Shown: positions 45,205 to 57,746, counted from the first letter of the stretch. The stretch is DNA of 64,000 nucleotides from Thinopyrum elongatum (GCA_011799875.1 CM022301.1:85207667-85271666), one strand, 5' to 3'. Translations and numbers: made by a program. The notes: a model not told the origin generated them from the sequence alone.

Positions 45205-47879
45205 TTACTCCTTCTCGACATTGTCTATCAATTGCTCTAAAGCACAATCCTTTTGAGAATATTGAGCGGCTTGCATCACGTCATCATGCACCAAGCTTAG
45301 TGGTATCTCTTGGCCGTCAGGACCCACGGGACCAACCCGGGCCATATGCACCGGGTCTAGCTTGGTGAAGCGGGTCTTTACCATAGCCCACGCCTCGTGC
45401 GCTCCTTCTCGACAGGCCAAGATCTTCCATAATTCAAACCTTCGCCAAGCCCCTTTAAAGCGACTGGCTAGTTCGGCCATACTCTCTGGTGGCGCATTTG
45501 ACGGCCATAACGCCTTCGCCATGCTCTTCATGGCTTTCCGGGCCTTTCATAGGTCTTTGACAGTTCCTTTAGAAGGTTCCCGTCATAAGTGCTTACTTCT
45601 TCCTCAGGCCGCCGAGTCAGGAGACCTAACTAGCAGGTGTTGCACATCATCATTAACACATCAATGGCACTTGTCAACAGCACGGTATGATCAGCACTTA
45701 CCGAATATGCCACCTTTTAGCTTCTGGTTTTCCTCCACAGTTTGGGCCAGCTGAGCTTTCAAACTCTTAATTTCCTCGGCTTGCCGTCGATTTTCTGCCT
45801 TGAGCTCATTTTTCTCCTCCCGACTTCATGTCAGTACTCATTTACCAGCCTCCAGCTCCCTCCGCAGCTCACTTACAGCTCTCGCGGCTGTACGGAGAAT
45901 ACGGTGTTAATGCTTAGCATACAACGTATACCTACAAAAACAGTCTTTCCTACTCACCGGACAATTCACTGCTGGCTTTTCGAGCCACATCCAGTTCGGC
46001 CTTGGCTTCGACCAATTGTGTCCGAATCACTTCAAGGTCCTCGGACAACTTTTTGTTCTGCTCTCTTGTGGCCTACAAAAATAAATATCATTAGACACCC
46101 TTAACTCGACTGTCCCGCCTGAATTAAGGATTGGGGGCTAGTTGGTTAGGGAACATGATCTGCTTTTAAGCTATATACCTGCACCTTGGCGGCAAATAGA
46201 CTGGCAATCCCATCAAGACCTGTCCGGGCCGCTCCAAGGGACGCATCCACTGAATTAAAAGCATTAAATTCCTGTTCGGCAAAAGCAGTATGACATAAAG
46301 TCTCCCTCCGGTGGCGATGGTTCATTACGCTCTCGACCTTGGAATTAGTGACCGAAACATCGTCGGAGTCCGCCGGAGGTACACCAGCTGCTGCGTGTTC
46401 GGAGGAGGCTCTTGCTTGTGCCGAAGACTTAAGACCGGAGTTGCGGTTCGGCGCATCCGGGAGATCTTCGGATTGGTGTAGGGGCATACGCCTTCTGCAA
46501 AATTGAGCAAGCTCTAATAAGAAAGTGCCAACGGCAACCCTCGCTGCAATTCCGAAATATGTTACCTTTGGGCCGAGGGGGCAGGTGCCTCCGCCTCGGC
46601 AGAAGCTTTCCGCTTTGATCTCCCATCAAGGGCTGAAGCTGGCGCGGTCCACGCTCCTCCCGAGACATTCTTACATGTAGTGCGGTGACCCTTGGGAGTA
46701 GAAGTCAGCACGTGGGGGTAGAATGAGACGGGCGCCCTGTTCGGGAGAGGGTCTTCTTTTCACTTACTGTGGAAGAGGGAAGAGCCCCAGGGTGATCGGC
46801 TGTTACAGCCACTTTGCTGCCATCAAGGCCCTCTTGATAGAACACCCCATGTTCAAATTCGATTGACGTCTCTGGGTCGTCATGATACCCCGGATCGCCA
46901 TCTCGAGAGTGATTCTCTGGTTGAGGAGGAGGACAACTAATGGACGCAACCTGACGCCTCCATCCCTGTTCAAGTGGCGATCAGTAAGAATTCGGCGTGA
47001 TCTGTGGGCTCAAAATAATGGATTATGGCTTACCCAGTCTGCCGGATTGTATCCGGAGCAACCTTCATGAATACTCATGTGAGCGAACTCTGCTTTGTCT
47101 CCCTTGAAGAGATCGACCAATATTTTAGCCAGGGCCGCCTTATTGTCTGGCCCTTGCCGTTGGTGACGTGTCACATCGTTGGTCCCGTTATAGCACCATA
47201 GAGGGTGACCCCGCTGATGGAGGGGTTGCACGCATCGGGTAATGGCGATGGCCATAACTTCGACCATGGTCAGCTTGCTGCTAGTTAGCAGCCTAATCTT
47301 GGCCGACAATGCACGCACTTCTTCACTGTCCTGTTGGGAAGGGCCTCTAGGCTGCCAGTTGTATCACTTTATAGGCGGGTCATTTGAATATTCGGGCAGC
47401 CCTTGCCGAATTGGATCGGTGAGGGGAACGTCTTCAATATAAAACCACTCTGAAGTCCATCCTTCGGGATCTTTCTGTGGGGTCCCGATTGGGTACCCTG
47501 TCTCGGCTATTCGCCGTACTTCGGTGCCGCCTACCTCGAATATAGATCCCTCCCGGAGGTGAGGGACAAGACAGAAATACTTCCTCCACAAGTCAAAGTG
47601 GGGCTCGCAACTCAGAAATATCTCGCACAAGGGTACAAAACCAGAAATGTGCAATATGGACCCTGGGGTGAGGTTGTGGAGCTGGATCCCATAGAACTCT
47701 AGCAGACCCCGTAGAAAGGGATGAATAGGAAAACCCAAACCTCTTAGAAGGAAGGGCACAAGACATACCCTCTCCTCCTTGCTTGGGGCGGGGGAGTTCT
47801 CGGCAAGGGCGTAACCATCAATGGAGATGAGACCGGCGCGAACTAGGATCAGATCGACTGGAGGGAGGAAGCGCTGCAT

Positions 47880-49541
47880 TGTAGGATCGAAAGTATGTCT
47901 AGAGGGGGAGGGGTGATTAGACTACTTGACCAAATAAAAATCTAGCCTTTTCCCAATTTTAAGTCTTGGCAGATTTTAGCAACTTAGCACAAGTCAAGCA
48001 ATCAACCTACACATGCAATTCTAAGAGTATAGCAGTGGAATGTAAATCATTGCATATGAAGGTAAAGGGGAGGAGTTTGGAGGGAGCAAACACAATGTAG
48101 TCACGGAGATTTTTGGCATGGTTCCGATAGGTGGTGCTATCGTACATCCACGTTGATGGAGACTTCAACCCACGAAGGGTAACGGTTGCGCGAGTCCACG
48201 GAGGGTCCACCCACGAAGGGTCCACGAAGAAGCAACCTTGTCTATCCCACCATGGCCATCGCCCACGAAGGACTTGCCTCACTTGGGTAGATCTTCATGA
48301 AGTAGGCGATCTCCTTGCCCTTACAAACTCCTTGGTTCAACTCCACAATCTTGACAGAGGCTCCCAAGTAACACCTAACCAATCTAGGAGACACCACTCT
48401 CCAAAAGGTAATAGATGGTGTGATGATGATGAACTCCTTGCTCTTGTGCTTCAAATGATAGTCTCCCCAACACTCAACTCTCTCTCACAGATTTGGATAT
48501 GGTGGAAAGATGATTTGAGTGGAAAGCAACTTGGGGAAGGCTAGAGATCAAGATTCTAGTGGTTGGATTGGAATGTCTTGGTCTCAACACATGAGTAGGT
48601 GGTTCTCTCTCAGAAAATGAGTAGTGGAAGTGTAGGCATGTTCTGATGGCTCTCTCACAAATGGAGAAGTGGGTTGAGGGGTATTTATAGCCTCCACACA
48701 AAATCTAACCGTTACACACAATTTACCAAACTCGGTGGGACCGAATAGTGAAACTCGGCCAAACCGATTCAGTTCAAAATGTGAACGTTAGGATTTTCGG
48801 TGGGACCGACGTGATCAACTCGGTGGGACCGATGTGCTAGGGTTAGGGCATAACTTGATCTCGGTGAGACCGATCACATGAACTTGGTGGGACCGATTTC
48901 AGTAATAGGCAAACAGAGAGTTGGTCAGGCAAACTCGGTGGGACCGATCGCTCATTTCGGTTAGACCGAAACGTTACAAAAAGGAAACAGAGAGTTTGCA
49001 TTGCAAACTCGGTGGGACCGACTGCTCATTTCGGTTAGACCGAAACGTTACGAAAAGGAAACAGAGAGTTTGCAATCCCATCTTGGTGAGACCGAGATCC
49101 CTATCGGTGAGACCGAATTGATTAGGGTTTCTGGCTATGGCTATGTCAAGTGAACTCGGTGGCGCCGCATAGATCAAATCGGTGGGGCCGAGTTTGACTT
49201 TAGGTTTAGGACAAATGTGGAAATGAGAAAGTGGTTGAGGGCTTTTGGAGCATATCACTAAGCATTTTGAGCAAGCAAGCCATTAAGCAACACCTCATCC
49301 CCTTTTAATAGTATTGGCTTTTCCTATGGACTCAATGTGATCTTGGATCACTAAAAAGAAAATGTAGAGTCTTGAGCTTTTGCCAATATATGTCCTTAGC
49401 ATTTTGAGGGGTCCACATCTCTAGTCCATGCCATGCCAATCATTGAACTTTCTGAAATGATCATCTTGAAAGAGTATTAGTTCAATGAGCTATATGTTGT
49501 TAAGAATTACCAAAACCACCCAGGGATTATTTGCACTTACA
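47880..49541 (-). mobile_element. Solo LTR in the E4 antisense gene
   Basis: 1,662 bp, TGTAGGATCG...TGCACTTACA on the plus strand, flanked by a perfect duplication TGCAT (47875-47879, 49542-49546). No internal region is present. Promoter direction is minus: CTATAAATAC at 48690-48681. Upstream of that TATA box (48732-49191) lie 14 copies of a TCGGTGGGACCGA-like motif. I recognise it as a common Triticeae repeat but do not assign a family name. Confidence 0.85.
48732..49191. repeat. Fourteen iterated TCGGTGGGACCGA palindromic motifs
   Basis: The 13-mer has 5-bp inverted arms (TCGGT/ACCGA) around three bases. I count 14 copies in 460 bp, most preceded by AAC or ATC, with variants TCGGTGAGACCGA, TCGGTTAGACCGA and TCGGTGGGGCCGA. 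Spacing is irregular (about 20-60 bp). The array begins about 40 bp upstream of the minus-strand TATA box of the LTR, where transcription-factor sites would lie. Confidence 0.85.
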
Positions 49542-50046
49542 TGCATTTGCAAGCGACTCAGCTGGATACGCGAGACCGAACAGCTCAACCAATCACCTGG
49601 GAGCGGGCCGTGAGGGCACGAGGAAGAACCTAGGATGTTGGCCATGGCTTTAGAGAATTTTTTCGGTGTCGTTCTTGGTGAAGGGGGAGGTAACTGTTCT
49701 CAGCACCTTTTGGATCTATAAATAGGCGTCTTATTGCGAAGATGAAAGGACGGGTGCATGGAAGGACGGCATTGGGCCACACGCCCTCTAGAAAGGTGTG
49801 TGAAACCCTTGCCCCGAGGAACGACATTAAAACCTGATGGTCCCACCTCAATCTCGAAATGTCTTCGGATCCCAGAATCTTGAAACTGTCCGGACTCGAG
49901 TACATTAGAGTGGGTTCCGGATAGTGTTTGGTGAAATTGATACGGCTTCAAGCAGAATGAAGGAATAAAAGAACTCATCTCGCAAGCCGATGATGTGAAG
50001 ATTCCAGAGGACAATCCCCAACGTTGGAGGCAAGTTCGGGGGCTAC

Positions 50047-50497
50047 TGAGGGAGTCATGGACTAAGGGGTCCTCGGGGCGACGGCCCATTGTACATGGGC
50101 CGGACTGGTGGAGCCGTATGGTGACCGAAGATCTATGAAGCCATGGTGTTCCCTCCAAGTCAAGGATGGACGAGATCTCTTTCCCTCTTGTTGTAATCTA
50201 TCTCCGGTAACCTTAACCCTATCGGTGTCTATATAAACCGAGGGTTGTAGTCATTAGGGTTAGAGCTACATTCATCACCTCATAGCCTTAGGGTTTAGCT
50301 CATGCTGATCTCGAGGTAGATCTACTCTGTAAACCACGTTATACATTCAATACAATCAAGCAGGACATAGGGTTTTACCTCTTTGAGAGGGCCCGAACCT
50401 GGGTAAACACTGTGTTCGTCGTCCCTTGTTACCCATAGACCCTAGATCCACAGCTCGGGACCCACTACCCCGAGGTCTGCCAGTTTTGACACCGACA
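50047..50497 (+). repeat. E4 3' LTR
   Basis: 451 bp, preceded by the polypurine tract TTCGGGGGCTAC and followed by the duplication GAAGG. TATA box at about 50228-50238. Confidence 0.92.
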
Positions 50498-50790
50498 GAA
50501 GGGTTGTTGTGAGGTACCAAGATGGTGTTACCTTGGGGAAGTCAATCATAAGCCCTGCTATAGGGCATGTACTAATGTATCATGACTGCTGCATCCATGG
50601 CAAGGCTTCGGAGATTGACATGCGAGTCCCCCGCATATGTTTCATGAATAGGGAAAAGCTCTCTGATCTTGCTGATGTTGATTTGATAAGAAAAGGCAAT
50701 GCCGACCCAAGGACGTGGGTGTTTGGGAAGCTTTAGGTGAGCTTTGTTTGTATCTTGGTATTTTAGTCATGATTTTAAGTGCAGTTGTTT
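50498..50790 (+). pseudogene. Decayed plant gene, continuation after E4
   Basis: The exon broken at 38671 continues here in the same frame once one GAAGG copy is removed. It codes YQDGVTLGKSI, GHVLMYHDCC, DMRVPRICFMNREKLSDL and GNADPRTWVFGKL, then TAG at 50734 overlapping a good donor (GTGAGC at 50737). 50737-50790 looks like intron. The following exons are not in the window because another retroelement starts at 50791. I infer a plant-specific domain protein of unknown function. Confidence 0.5.
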
Positions 50791-52577
50791 TGTAAGTGCA
50801 TAAAGTGCCCCTTAGTGGTTTTGGAGTATTGAAGACAAATTGGTTGAGGGACTAATGTGTTTGTGAGTGTACACAGGAGTTATAGTCCCTGAAGATTTGG
50901 TTTAACCCATGGAAGTCGACCCCTAAAAATATAATTCTTCAAGTGAAGAATTTCTTAATGAAATTGGTACAGCCTTTGAAGAATTTGATGTGAAGAGTTT
51001 GAAGCTTGAAGACTTTTGTTTTCGTATTTCTTTCTTCTTATTTGAGTCATCGGAAAAACTTTATCGTTAAAGGCGGTCTAGGTGAAACATATTTCACATT
51101 TCCAAAGTGATGCTCAAACCTATACTTACTCTAGCCGCTTCGAGTGAAGCCTTTGGAAAGCTCCGGAACAGCTGACGAATTTGCTAGCGGTAGTGACAAA
51201 GTTCATTTGGCCGCTGATGAATTTGGTCACGCTGAGGAGTTAGGATTTCGCCAGTGTGATATGCCTATCGTGAGGAAATTGAGTGCCCCGACGAATTTGA
51301 GAGTTAGAATTCCGACCGTTGCTGTGCCGCGGGCCAGTTGTCGAGTGGGTCCTTATCCTGACAACGGTCATGTCTGAGAAGGGCATTTATGACAATTCAT
51401 GTCGAGTTACCCCTGGCTATAAATAGCCACCCCACAACCACTTGTTGGTTGGCTGCTCCAAGAGAACTTGACACCTGTCATTTGAGAGCAACACATCCTC
51501 TGACGACTTTGAGAGAATCCAGGCGAGGAAAAACCCAAGCAGAGCCAAAGTGATTGAGCATCACTTAAGAGATTGATCTGTGTGATCCGACGCCTGTTAC
51601 CTTTGAAGATTGTCATTCTTCCAGACGGTTAGGCATCAAGTTCTGAGCACCCAAGAGTCATTGTGGTGTGCCGGTGAACAAGTCTGTGAAGGTTTTGGAA
51701 GTCTGCCTTGAAGACTTACCACGAGTGATTGGGTGAGGTATGAGTGACCTTGGCTCAAGAGGAATACGATGAGGACTAAGTGTCCTCTGAGTTCATCTCA
51801 GCCACCTCAACCAAACGTACAATTGATACATCAACTGGAACTGGTCTACCAAATCGATGTGCCTTCATCGAGCCAACCTGGTTTCAAATTCCTCACCCTT
51901 ACCTTTAATATTTCTGCTGCTGAATTTGTGATCTACTTTCTAAAGAACTTGAGCTGAAGACTTTCATCATGTTGTTATTCATTTCATCAGTTCATCTTCC
52001 TCATGTTTGGATGTTTGTATGATTGAATGTTCTTCACTTGTAGGTATCCTGTATGCATGTTTTTCATTTCTGTGATGATCTAGTTCCCTCGCATTTCTAT
52101 TTCTTAGAATCTTCAATATGTGGATGTCTGTGAAGAGGTTCTATAAGTTGCGGTGTGAGCTAAACATCTTAGAATCTTTGAATGTCCTCTGAAATGGACA
52201 CACATCCTAATGCTTATGCATTTTTGATGACTTTGATGCACAACACACGAAGTAACGTATTTCTTCAATCAATGAAGACTTACCCTCTAAGTGTGAAGAA
52301 AATAATGAACTTGACTCTCAGAACCCTACGACAATTGTACGTGGTATCTGTAGTCATCATAGTTATTATACAGTGGGTAACCCCACCACCTCTTCATGAC
52401 ATTCTTCAAATTTGAGTTTTCCGTCATTTGCAATTTCGTCAAACTTCTCAAATTCGTCATCTGAGGTCATTCTTCAAGGATATTTATATATTTGAGTTTT
52501 CATGTCCTCAACAGCATCCACATATTGCTAATTCTTCAAGTTGATTTCTTCATCTATGTGGATGTGATCGGACCCGC
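50791..52577 (+). mobile_element. LTR sequence of an unnamed Triticeae retrotransposon, left part
   Basis: It starts TGTAAGTGCATAAAGTGCC, the beginning of a common Triticeae long LTR (possibly Sukkula-like; low certainty). A TATA box GGCTATAAATAGCC lies near 51417-51430. It has many CTTCAAG/GAAGAATTT-like phrases typical of that repeat. No coding frame longer than about 77 residues is supported. It is cut by E5 at 52577 and continues at 61862. Confidence 0.65.
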
Positions 52578-53052
52578 TGAGGGAGTCCTGGATTACGGGG
52601 TCCTAGGGTGGCTGGGCTATGTGACATGGGCCGGACTGATGGGCCGTGAAGATACAAGGCATAAGACCTTTTCTCGTGTCCGGGTGGGACTCCCCTTTGC
52701 GTGGATGGCAAGTTTGGCATCCGGATGTATAGTTTCCTTCCTCTGTAAACCGACTCTGTACAACCCTAGCCCCCTCCGGTGCCTATATAAACCGGAGGGT
52801 TTGGTCCATGGAGACCATCAAAATTTTCATAGGCTAGGCAGCTAGGGTTTAGCCATTACGATCTCGAGGTAGATCAACTCTTGTAACCCCCATACTCATC
52901 AAATACAGTCAAGCAGGACGTAGGGTTTTACCTCCATTAAGAGGGCCTGAACCTGGGTAAACATTGCGTTCCCTTTGTCCCTTGTTACCTTCGGTCCTCA
53001 GACGCACAGTTCGGGACCCCCTACCCGAGATCGGCCGGTTTTGACACCGACA
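52578..53052 (+). repeat. E5 5' LTR
   Basis: 475 bp, TGAGGGAGTCCTGGATTACG...ACCGACA. TATA box CCTATATAAAC at about 52782-52792. It is followed by the same primer-site stretch TTGGTGCTTTCATTGAGAG as E1 and E4. Confidence 0.93.
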
Positions 53053-53099
53053 TTGGTGCTTTCATTGAGAGTTCCACTGTGTCGTCGGCAGAAGGATCG

Positions 53100-56000
53100 A
53101 TGGCTTGTTTGATCATCAACCACGATGTTGTTTCCGGGGAGATCTTCCTCCCCGGTCAACTTTTTGTATTCGGCGGCTTCGCTCTGCGCGCCAATTCAGT
53201 TGGTCACCTTGAGCAGATCGACAACTACGCCCCTGGTCATCAGATCAGATTCGGGAGCCTGAATTACGTCGCTAATATCCGAGGAGACTTGATCTTCGAA
53301 GGGTTCGCGGCCTCGACCACTATTCCTCATCTTCAAGAAGGCAACCCATCGGATCCGTCATCAGGCGCCACTCAAAGACCAACCACTATCCCTGCCCTGG
53401 CCATAGATCCTGGGCAGGCCACCTCATCCGAAGATGGGATCTTAAAACCGACCGGACCCTCTCCTCCCATGGAGCCCTTTGCCGAAGACCCAGAAGCAAC
53501 TGTATGTTCGGCGAGCCTGGAATCAAGCAGGACCCTCCTTGTCATCGGAGAGCCGAACTTGCCCCTGGAGGCCAACTCCGAACTCTCAAGGTCTGCGGCT
53601 GGTGAACACAACCTGGCAGAGTTTGCCATGCCTAGCTCCGCAGGTCCTCGGTTCCCCGTCCGGCCTTCGCTCTTAAGAGAGGCCTTGGACTTAATGCGGT
53701 CTCTCGCCATCACGGAGGTATCAGCTCCGAATTACGCCCAGCCCGAACTAGGGGCTGAGTGCGGGGAATTTTGCGTCCCACCCACCACCCACTTGGTAGC
53801 CACTGTCAAAGACTTAACCGACATGCTCGACTACGCCTCCAAAGACATCGACGATATGGACGACGATGCCGGAGCCAAACCAGGCCAAAACCCGCCCATC
53901 ACCGGACATTGGACTGCCACTTCTACATACAACGTGTACATGGTGGATACACCCAAAGAGGACGACGATGGAAATCAAGATCCGATCAAGGACAAGCCCG
54001 TCGAGGTACCACCAAAGCGTCGATGTCAGCGGCGCCGTTCACGATCGCGGCGGGAAAAAGAAAGTAATCCCGGCACCGGAGACATTGACACTCCAGAGAA
54101 TGCTGAAGACTCTGACCAACCCATTGAGCCTGCCGTAGAGCAGGATAATTGGGAAGAGGGACAAGTTAACCCTGACGAGCCAGTCGAGAATGAGGATTTG
54201 GAGGATAGTAACTATCTACCGATCTCCGAGGAGGATGTCATCCTCGGCAACGAAGACTTCATCGTGCCAGAGGAACCCCTCGAGCAAGAGCGCTTTAAGC
54301 GACAGCTCATCGCAACTGCGAGGAGCCTAAAAAAGAAACAGCAACAGCTTCAAGCCGAACAGGATACGCTCAATGACAGATGGACTCAGGTCCTAGCTGC
54401 CGAGGAGTACGGCCTCGAACGCTCAACAAAGAGCTATCCGAAGCGTCGGCTACTACCACAATTCGATGACGAGGCCCTAGAGCCAATACCATCCAGACAT
54501 AATCATGCTGATCAACCAGACCGACCACCATGTGGGCGAGACAAAGCGGCTACTCATGCCGAACACCAACCCGCGCCACCTCGCCGTCGAGGCAAAGAGG
54601 TAGCAACTCAGGGCTACACCTACGACTTACGTCAGGACCTGGACAATAGAGCCGGCAAGACCAGATCAATATACGGATCAAGGGGGCGTGCTCCGACGAG
54701 AGACGACGGCCTTCAAGCTTGGCGTGAGCAGCATAACCGAACTCGGGCCAAAACCCAAACACAGATGTCATCCGAACTCTGTCGTGACATTGCCCGATAC
54801 AGAGGCACTGCACACCCCTTGTGCTTTACCGATGAGGTAATGCAGCACCAATTTCCAGAAGGGTTTAAAACCGTAAACATCGAATCATACGATGGAATGA
54901 CAAATCCCGCGGTATGGATTGAGGATTTTCTTCTCCATATTCACATGGCCCGCGGTGACGATCTCCACGCCATAAAATACCTCCCCCTAAAGTTGAAAGG
55001 ACCAGCGCGACACTTGTTAAACAACCTACTAGAGAACTCTATCGGTAGCTGGGAAGACTTGGAGGATGCCTTTAGAGACAACTTCCAAGGTACCTATGTC
55101 CGGCCTCCGGATGCCGATGACCTTAGTCATATAGTCCAGCAACCCGGTGAGTCAGCCCGCAAACTCTGGACTAGATTCTTAATTAAAAAGAACCAAATCA
55201 TCGACTGTCCAGACGCCAAAGCCCTCGCGGCCTTTAAACATAGCGTCCGCGACGAATGTCTCACCCGACACCTTGGTCAGGAAAAGCCGAAGTCTATGGC
55301 AGCTCTTACTGCACTCATGACCCGCTTTTGCGTGGGAGAGGACAGCTAGTTGGCTCATAGAAGCAATAGTACCAGCGACCCTGGCACTTCCGAAGTCAGG
55401 GACGGCAATGGCAGGCCACGACGCAACAAACACAAGCGTCAAAACAACAACGAAGAAACTGAAGACACAGCGGTTAACGCCAGATTTAGTGGCTCTAAAT
55501 CCGGTCAGCGGAAGAAGCCATTCAAAGGAAATAAGGACGGTCCATCTAATTTGGACAAAATACTCGATCGGCCTTGCCAGATTCATGGCACCCCCGACAA
55601 GCCTGCCAACCACTCCAACAGAAATTGTTGGGTCTTCAAACAGGCCAGTAAGTTAAATACCGAACATAAGGGGAAAGGGCCGCCAAGCGAGGACGATGAC
55701 GAGCCCCGCCCACTGAACACAGGGGGACAAAAGAAATTCCCCCCTGAGGTGAAAACAGTGAACATGATATATGTCACGCACATCCCCAAAAGGGAGCGCA
55801 AGCGCGCACTAAGGGACGTCTACGCCGTAGAGCCCGTCGCCCCCAAATTCAACCCATGGTCGGCTTGTCCGATCACCTTCGATCACAGGGACCACCCGAC
55901 CAGTATCCGTCACGGAGGTTCGGCGGCCCTGGTCCTCGATCCAATTATTGACGGATATCATTTGACTCGAGTCCTTATGGATGGCGGCAGCAGTCTCAAC

Positions 56001-56480
56001 TTGATCTATCAAGACACTGTCCGCAAAATGGGTATTGACCCATCAAGAATCAAGCCTAGTAACACCACCTTTAAAGGAGTGATACCCGGCGTCGAGGCCC
56101 GCTGTACGGGCTCATTAACATTAGAAGTAGTCTTCGGTTCACCAGACAATTTCCGAAGCGAAGACTTGATCTTCGACATCGTCCCCTTCCGCAGTGGTTA
56201 TCACGCACTGCTCGGACGTACTGCCTTCGCCCGCTTCAATGCAGCCCCGCATTATGCTTACTTAAAGCTCAAGATGCCTGGACCCCGCAGCGTTATCACA
56301 GTCAATGGAAACATGGAACGCTCCCTCCGTACCAAGGAGCACACCACGGCCCTTGCAGCCGAGGTACAGAGCGGCCTTATCAAGCCGAACACTTCATCGG
56401 CCTTCAAGCCTGCGGACACTATTAAACGAGCCCGGCCTACTCTGCAGAATGACAGCTCGGTCAATCCGGCGCTGGACTAG
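53100..56480 (+). pseudogene. gag-pro: E5 gag-protease, complete except for one TAG
   Basis: From the ATG at 53100 (MACLIINHDV) the frame runs to 56480, broken only by TAG at 55347. The N-terminal half is acidic and disordered, with basic patch RRCQRRRSRSRREK (about residues 310-325) and a helical stretch RSLKKKQQQLQAEQDTLNDR. The capsid-like core includes FPEGFKTVNIESYDGMTNP, WIEDFLLHIHMA, LPLKLKGPARHLLNNL and QQPGESARKLWTRF. After the TAG come a basic linker, the C/H motif CQIHGTPDKPANHSNRNC and a protease with LMDGGSSLN and YHALLGRTAFARF. The frame ends at NPALD with TAG TAG, where other copies enter the RT linker. It is the best-preserved gag in the window. Confidence 0.88.
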
Positions 56481-57746
56481 TAGTTTTGCCTCCGTCCACC
56501 GCCCCATCTAATCACGGCATATGTACCGCGTGTGCATAACTATGCACTCAAAATACCTTGGGCGACGACAGAGGCACTCCGCGGACGAGGCCCATAGTAC
56601 GGCTCGACCCTATTCGGACCTTAATCTCCTTCTTCTTTTTTTTTCTCTCTTCTCTCATATTACAGGAACTTTAAAACCTAAAGTCACTTTACGGTGGTGA
56701 AGGGCCCTTCCCCAGGCCCCTTCTATGTACACGATCGTCGATCCTTTCAAAGGATCCTCCACCAAGGCGAAAGGCGGCGCAGACGTGCGACAGGGTGTCC
56801 AAAGGATCTTCACGATACCTTTTCTTTTTTAGGACCTGTATACAGCTTTCCCTTGTTCTCAAATTCTCGGCATGTAAAATAGCCCTGATGCTTATAGCAT
56901 TATCTGTAAAAGCACGTTTTGACATATCAATCAGACTATAATGGAAACAGTTTTTACCAACCCTATTCGGTATTGGTTCATTTCATAATCTGTATTCCCT
57001 CTTCATGTCAGATTGGCATATACACTTCGGCATAGCTTAAAATGCCAGGGGCTCTATTCGGCCACCTATATTTAAAAAAAGAAAGTCCAAACACTTTTAG
57101 AGTGCACTTCGGTGTCCCGAATATTGCATTATATGCATCAGCTCCGAATCATGTCTTTGGCCAATAGTTGGGTTGCCCGGCTCATGTGGTTACTACCTTA
57201 CGTTCTGCTTGTTCGGCTAGGGTAGTAAAGGGAGAACTACTGCGATTGTGTTTCTGGTTCATCCGGTCAAACACCTCAGTAGAGAAAGCAGAAAACTGAC
57301 TGTCATGGTGTGGCGAGAGCTGGTCAGCTATTTGGCGATTTGCTATAAATCTTTTGCGATTTCTTCCATATTATGCGAAGGACTGGCCTCTGTCCGGTCA
57401 TGTGCTTAAGGCATCCCAGTTCGGATAGCCGTATATGCACCAGGGGCTAGTACTTAGCCCCACCGTCAAACTCCTATGGCTAAGTTAAAGTGATAAAGCC
57501 GCATAGTCTGATTGCCTGGTTCGCCTACACAGACACCTCCTTCACGGACCAAGACGTTGGGTCAAGAGTGATCATGCGTTATTCCGAACACCCCCGTAGT
57601 ATCTACGTGGGGGCTGAAGCTGACGACTGGCAAACTTTCAAAATAACAAAATATGGCAGCAAAGGAGGCAAGCAATTCTAGGTAAAGACATAAATATATT
57701 ACAAAGCCTTGGTTTCTAAAACAACGTCTGGGTAGCTCGGACACAT
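56481..57746. other. E5 spacer at the site of the lost pol
   Basis: About 1.27 kb without a supported frame. The phrases GGTTGCCCGGCTC and GGTAGTAAAGGGAGAAC near 57170-57240 resemble the post-pol spacer of E1 and E4. So the RT-integrase region was removed cleanly between the protease and this spacer. Confidence 0.6.

Larger units (their letters stand above)
45205..49645 (-). pseudogene. E4 antisense spliced gene, split by a solo LTR
   Basis: It starts at an ATG at 49645 (MANILGSSSC) and continues to 49547. After the solo LTR and one TGCAT copy it resumes at 47879 in the same frame (MQRFLPPVDL). Exon 1 ends at a GTAAG donor (last base about 47034). It codes ERVCLVPFLLRGLGFPIHPF, LEFYGIQLHNLTPGS, EWFYIEDVPL and RCVQPLHQRGHPLWCYNG; a TGA at 47364 breaks it. 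Later exons code RDGDPGYHDDPETS-type, coiled-coil (ELKAENRRQAEEIKSLKAQL) and C-terminal segments; the last exon ends at 45205 with KALWPSN, EGAHEAWAMVKTRFTKL and NVEKE. The architecture equals that of E1. The function is unknown. Confidence 0.78.
38672..50497 (+). mobile_element. E4: Fatima-like Ty3/Gypsy retrotransposon inside the host gene
   Basis: LTRs 38672-39100 and 50047-50497 are flanked by a perfect duplication GAAGG (38667-38671, 50498-50502). It is the same broad family as E1 (same primer region, polypurine tract, gene order and shared gag gap) but with a distinct LTR subfamily. The sense strand carries gag to integrase with at least two frameshifts and several stops; the minus strand carries the antisense gene, split by a solo LTR (47880-49541). 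Removing E4 restores the open frame of the host-gene exon, so the insertion was precise. Confidence 0.93.

Noticed and set aside
48732..49191. CRISPR-like array
   Set aside because: Repeats are only 13 bp, spacing is irregular, and they sit in an LTR promoter of a plant element.
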